64,000 nt of DNA from Engraulis encrasicolus. Lineage: Eukaryota; Chordata; Actinopteri; Clupeiformes; Engraulidae. Where the stretch lies: the NCBI RefSeq assembly GCF_034702125.1, contig NC_085876.1:29615579-29679578 (forward strand), written 5' to 3'. Under the pieces are notes generated by a model. It searched no databases and was not told where the DNA came from. It saw only the letters and a list, made by a program, of their open reading frames with translations. A program made the translations under genes and the position numbers. Below, one piece after another: positions 59,887 through 64,000 of this stretch (position 1 is its first letter; every line of letters starts with the position of its first letter).

Positions 59887-60436
59887 GTATGTACACTGTT
59901 TTGGAGTTTTGAGGATTTTTTAAAACTTTCTTCAACTTTTGTTGGTAGCATTGGTCCTCTTGCCATGTTGCTATGATGAGATGAGACGGGAGTTACAGTA
60001 GGATCGTCATGGAGTTACCCTCCCAGACAGCCCCTTATAGAGAGCAATTGAGGAGCATCCCACTTTTACCCTCCTCCTTTAATGTTGACGTTTTTATGTA
60101 ACCAAGAAAGGATTAATGCAGCACCTCAATTACTTTGGCAACTACTTAAAATATGCAAGCTGTGTATTTTTGTGGTTGTTTTCTGGTGAAAGGAGAGCTT
60201 ATTCTTTGCCCGGACTCTGTAATGACGTTTGTGGTCGGGATTTTGATTGTTATTTGCTGCCTCGGGCTCAGGCTGATGGGCTACTGTTGATCGGTGCTGT
60301 GCCTCAGTGTTCCAGAATGTCTCCAAAAGTTAATGTGTTTGTTTGTTTGTTATTGTTAGTGCTGTACTTTTTATCTGACGTGGTTTTCGTTGTGTTTTTG
60401 TGCGTGTGTGGTTGTCTTTCATCCATGTCACCTCAG

Positions 60437-60655
60437 CTTGCTGAATACCGGCAGCGCAAAGCCCAGTCTGACGGCCAAAAGAAGCAGAAAAAGAAGAAAA
60501 AGAAGAAGGATGCAGACGAGGAGGGAACGAGGGATGAGGCCGGAGAGCAGGAGGAGGGAGGAGGCGGAGGAGCACCCCCCCACACAGAGTTCACCTTCGC
60601 TCGCACCCTCCGCAGAGGAGAGACCGTCAAGCACGACCAGCACTACACAATAGAG
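60437..60655 (+). CDS. akap9: akap9 coding exon 2
   Basis: 73 codons, phase 0 at both ends: acceptor CATGTCACCTCAG, donor GAG/GTAAGC. It begins LAEYRQRKAQSDGQKKQ, close to the human exon 2 start. A lysine run (seven K) follows, then an acidic/Gly stretch (EEGTRDEAGEQEEGGGGG). It ends with TFARTLRRGETVKHDQHYTIE, which parallels the human segment of the form TIMRTLHSGE...SVE. Joined to exon 1 it gives 89 residues; the remaining exons lie beyond the right edge. The middle of the exon is shorter and more charged than in mammals. Diverged copies of the donor region follow in the intron. Confidence 0.92.
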
Positions 60656-60775
60656 GTAAGCTCATCTCTACCTACCGTTTCGTTATCCAGACCTGCACCA
60701 TAGCAGTAAGCACTTCCAATCCTTACCAACACCGTTGACTATCCAGACCTACGCCATAGAGGTAAGCATATCCTC
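60620..60775 (+). repeat. Tandem copies of the akap9 exon 2 donor region
   Basis: After the true donor (CACAATAGAG/GTAAGCTC) two diverged copies follow: CACCATAGCAGTAAGCAC near 60697-60715 and CGCCATAGAGGTAAGCATA near 60752-60772. Each is preceded by ATCCAGACCT. Both downstream donor-like sites lie after an in-frame TAG. Confidence 0.65.
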
Positions 60776-60802
60776 ACTGACACTGTTAGCTCAACACTTC
60801 AG

Positions 60803-61068
60803 ATTTTATTTTGCCTTAAGACATGTAAAAGTTTTATCTTTTACCTGACATGTTTCGACGGTATTACTTCCGTCTTCATCAGAGGGTCACTGGGATGTTG
60901 ATGTGTGACGTGCTTTAAAATCAGCTGATGTTGTTGTGGAGGTGTGACCTCCCTGCCAATAATGACAGGTTGGTCACACCTCCTGCTGTTAGAGTTGTCC
61001 TCTTAGGATGGTGGTCCAGGTGTGTGAGAGCATGTATGCCCCCTCACCCCTGTTCACGGATCTGTTAG
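60803..61068 (-). mobile_element. 3' fragment of a Penelope-like retroelement
   Basis: On the minus strand the region near 61060-60990 encodes NRSVNRGEGAYMLSHTWTTIL, written here as NRSVNRGEGAYML and SHTWTTIL, followed by a stop. This is like the conserved C-terminus of Penelope-like GIY-YIG retroelements. The downstream 3' region contains the hammerhead-like motif. 5' truncated. Confidence 0.6.
60815..60890 (-). ncRNA. Hammerhead-ribozyme-like motif
   Basis: Minus strand: CTGATGA (60882-60876), stem II GACGG/CCGTC (5 bp, 8-nt loop), then GAAAC (60856-60852). Stem III is ACATGT pairing with ACATGT plus AAAAG/CTTTT. The cleavage triplet GTC ends at 60820. These are the catalytic-core elements of a type I hammerhead. 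An extra A sits between CTGATGA and stem II, and stem I is weak (CCT/AGG), so this copy may be inactive. Penelope-like elements are known hosts of hammerheads. Confidence 0.5.
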
Positions 61069-61740
61069 CTGTCCAGTCTCATCGCTACCGTACTCACTTC
61101 TAGCTATCCAGGCCACTAATCTGATGTTACACTGTGATGACGAGGGCTGAAATCAGGTGTGGGACATTTGCTAGTAGACATATGGTCTTTGAACTTTAAC
61201 TTTGAAACTTTCTGTTTTCATGCATAATGCTATTTCATCCGTCATGCCCTGACAATATTCAGTTGAGTGGGATTTGAACCTGCAGCCTACAGGACCCTAA
61301 AGTGGCACAAGCCCCCAAGTGAACAAACAAGAAGTTCAGGGTGCTAGTTTCATGGGTAGTGAATACAGTATTTATCTGTGGTCACAAAGGAGATTTGCCT
61401 ACTTTACGAACAATACAACACAGCTACTGTACCATTTATCCAGCTACTTTGAGCTTGGCACTGTTAGCCTTAAGTTGCGCTGAAGTACATCCATGCCAGG
61501 CCTGTTTTATTGCCAATAGCTATCTGGGTTAGTGTGAGATCTTGCCTCTGCTAAGAAGGTTGTGTGGTTCCCAGGGTTAAGTTCCTTATCTGTTGATTTA
61601 TAAAACTACTCGCCACCTCGTGGATGTATTGTTCTGACATTTTGAGTGTGTACAATGCCTTGAGCTGATGATTTTTTTAAATGATAATCTGAACGGCCTT
61701 GGCAGAGGTCTGTGCTCTGGGAGGGCTTTTCTATTATTAT
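61069..61740. other. akap9 intron 2, no gene seen
   Basis: No coding sequence. GTGGGATTTGAACCTGCAGCC at 61268-61288 is a SINE-like box B remnant. Confidence 0.35.
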
Positions 61741-61748
61741 TTTTTTCC

Positions 61749-62095
61749 TCTGTAGCTAAGATTCTACTAGAACCTTTCCTCTGTAGCTAAGATTCTAGAA
61801 TATAATATACACAAGAATCTTTCCTCGGCAGCGAAGATTCTACAATAGAACACTCCTGAATCATTCCGCTGTAGATAAGATTCTAGAATGCAGTACTTTA
61901 CTCTAGAATCTTTCTTCTGTAGCTAAGTTTCTACAAAAGAACACTCTAGAATCTTTCCTCTGCAGCTAAGACAGAGAGAGTAGAGAGACTATATATATGT
62001 ACTATGTATACTTAAAGAATCTCTGGCTAAGATTATAATAGAATACTCTTGAATCTTTCCTTTGTAGCCAAGATTCTAGAATAGAGCTCAATACT
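61749..62095. repeat. Minisatellite, unit about 40-45 bp
   Basis: Degenerate tandem units of CTTTCCTCTGTAGCTAAGATTCTAGAATA type (about seven copies, shown as pattern). A TATACTTAAAGAATCTCTG end-piece of the 220-bp dispersed repeat interrupts it near 62008. Confidence 0.8.
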
Positions 62096-62874
62096 CAAAA
62101 CAATCCCAAAAATGTAAAAAGAAAAGTGGAAAAAGTCTCCTCAGTAAGAAAAAAAGGCAGGTTGAGAAAAGAGATGAAGATTGAAGGAGGAGTTGAGTGG
62201 TCTGTATCTGCAATAAGTGCGTCCACCAGACCTGTCGGTGGTGATTGACACTTAGGTTTGCAAAGTGCCTGCCCAGTGTGCATCCACTTCTATAATGGGT
62301 CTTCAAATAAAGTAACTTTTCCAGTCAGGCAGTAGACGGCATGGCCTAGCGACTGACTGAGTGTTTGACGTGTTCATGACAGCAGGGGAGCCCCACCGAC
62401 TGCTTTTTTCATTTTAAAATCCATAGCTATAGCCTAATGATAATACTTCAGTTTTACATAACACTCCTCTAAGTGGTCAAGAATTACCTATGAGGTGTGT
62501 GTCAGACTGTTGAGTGGAGTGAGAAGCAGTGTGTGTGTGCGTGTGCGTGCACCTATATGTGTGTAAATTGGCATTGAGATTAGCTTAGTGAGGAGGGTTT
62601 AATCAAGGAGAAGCAGAAGTAAGTAGTCACAGTGTGGCTCATGATGTAAGACCTCAATAGTGTAGTGCCGGAACAGACAGCCCCATGGCCTGAAGTGATT
62701 AGCATCCATACATTAGCATTCAGACAACCTGCTGTTACAGCTGGAGATTTATAGATTAGCATGCATGCAGCCTGCTATTACAGCTGGATCAGACACCTCT
62801 CTCTTTCTCTATCATGTTGTATCTCGCAATCGCTCTCACTCTCCTGTCATCCATCCCTCCTTTTGCCTTCTTCT

Positions 62875-62877
<3 letters not shown>

Positions 62878-62953
<76 letters not shown>

Positions 62954-62982
62954 TCTCTTTCTCTTTCTCTTTCTCTTTCTCT
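62878..62982. repeat. (TC)n followed by (CTTTCT)n
   Basis: About 34 CT units, then six CTTTCT hexamers. Confidence 0.97.
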
Positions 62983-63934
62983 TGCTGTCACCCTGAAAGC
63001 CTGTTGATGGGTGTAATGTTTTCCAATCCAAACAGTTTTGTGGACTTTATGTTTGTCTGTGTGCATTATGAAGTTTGCCTTCATGTTAGTGAGTGTGCAT
63101 TATGAAGTTTGCCTTCGTGTTAGCCTGTGTGCTTCATATGGGCCCTGTGGGTCATGTTAGGCTGTGTGCTTTATGTAAGGCTGTGTGCTTTATGAAGTTT
63201 GCCTTTCTCTAATTCAGATCCCTCTGGGAGGATTTGTCTCGTCGCGTCCGTGCCCCATTTAGCACATCGGCACGTTTCCTCTTATCTGATTAATTAGGAT
63301 CGTTTTAATTAGGCTCAAAGGCGTAAATTAAAACAAGGCACAAAAAAGAACAAAGCTCTTTGTTGATTGATATCACTTACAATCATTTCCTTATTTTCGC
63401 TCCCCCCAAAGCGCAGTCTTGTGTGCGTCGCTTTGATGGCTAACCTTAAGCCAGGGCAATGGCTCTGTGCCATCATCCTGGTCACGCCATCCCGACATAA
63501 GCCCCACACAGACATGGCAGGACCTCACGCCATAACCGGGCCGTAACCGGACTGTAACCGGGCCGTAACCAGGCTATAAAGACGAATTTCTTCCTTGGGG
63601 CCGATAAACACTCCTCTTTTATGACTATGGGTTGGAATTATTTTGTTTTAAAGAGATACTGTGTCATTTATAGAAATAAGCTAATATTACACCTCCCATT
63701 GAGTTAAATGTTTACGTTTTACCTTTCTCCTGTGCTTTGTTCTCATAGTATGGCAGTGCAAATTTTACCTCCATGTTAGCGATTAACATTGAATCCTATG
63801 ACCCCCAGCTGCTGGCTGATTGCAGTTTTTCATTAAAAGCACATGAACAGCGAGCAAATGGCACTTTGTGCTTTGTGTTTTTCTGCATAGTTTTCCCAAA
63901 CATCTTCTATTAGAGTAAGATGCCCTAAACCAGG
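62983..63934. other. akap9 intron 2, no gene seen
   Basis: Contains three to four short imperfect tandem copies of TTATGAAGTTTGCCTT...GTTAG...GTGTGC at 63065-63205 and three CCGGNCNGTAACC units at 63536-63570. No exon is recognised. Confidence 0.4.
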
Positions 63935-64000
63935 GGTGTCAAACTCAAATTGACTGAGGGCCAAAATGAAATTCTGGACAAAGTCGCGGGCCGAACTCAA
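63933..64000. mobile_element. hAT-type MITE, cut by window edge
   Basis: CAGGGGTGTCAAACTCAAATT followed by GAGGGCCAAAATG and CGCGGGCCGAACTCAA is the typical left end of fish hAT-type MITEs. Confidence 0.75.

Noticed and set aside
60116..60436. Upstream extension of the akap9 exon 2 frame
   Set aside because: The conserved protein begins exactly after the acceptor CACCTCAG; upstream codons have no family match.

Overview
This window is nuclear DNA from a vertebrate, almost certainly a ray-finned fish. Four spliced protein-coding genes can be recognised. They sit in a landscape of non-LTR retrotransposons (L1, L2-like, Penelope-like), three tRNA-derived SINE families, many hAT-, Tc1- and foldback-type DNA elements, and long (GT)n, (TC)n and (CTCCT)n tracts. 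I cannot name the species from the sequence.

Layout, left to right. (1) About 0.76-2.53 kb, minus strand: the first three coding exons of dus3l (tRNA-dihydrouridine synthase 3-like). The rest of the gene lies off the left edge. (2) About 3.1-6.2 kb: a DNA element bounded by roughly 560-bp inverted repeats, with nested material and a small Cys-rich ORF. (3) 7.28-10.95 kb, minus strand: a complete mterf1 gene (four coding exons, 385 aa, plus a predicted 5'UTR exon carrying a uORF). (4) 11-22.5 kb: intergenic, with microsatellites, an exon-like patch followed by a degenerate minisatellite, and a 5.87-kb near full-length L1 bounded by a perfect 15-bp target-site duplication. (5) 22.8 kb onward, plus strand: akap9. 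Coding exon 1 is at 22796-22843 and exon 2 at 60437-60655, so intron 1 is 37.6 kb. The divergent mterf1/akap9 pair matches the human MTERF1-AKAP9 neighbourhood.

Intron 1 of akap9 contains, on the opposite strand, an intact class A GPCR gene (44354-45388) related to the GPR4/GPR65/GPR68 proton-sensing group. It also contains a striking transposon complex at 28.7-39.6 kb. There, one copy of an element (16-bp TIR GGGTGATTCTCACGAA, 4-bp target duplication) has inserted into another copy of itself. Each copy carries 12 exact copies of the decamer CTCATTACCG, 24 in all. I see no transposase in it and cannot assign it to a superfamily. The paralogous copies provide empty sites that date an L2-like LINE and a hAT-like insertion.

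Other points are a hammerhead-ribozyme-like core in a Penelope-like fragment near akap9 exon 2, a perfect 66-bp-arm palindrome, an 88-nt hairpin element, and two places where a splice junction has been tandemly copied into a minisatellite (mterf1 exon 2 acceptor and akap9 exon 2 donor). The genes do not form an operon or shared pathway. Dus3l modifies tRNA, mTERF1 acts in mitochondrial transcription, AKAP9 is a centrosome/Golgi scaffold, and the GPCR is a plasma-membrane receptor.
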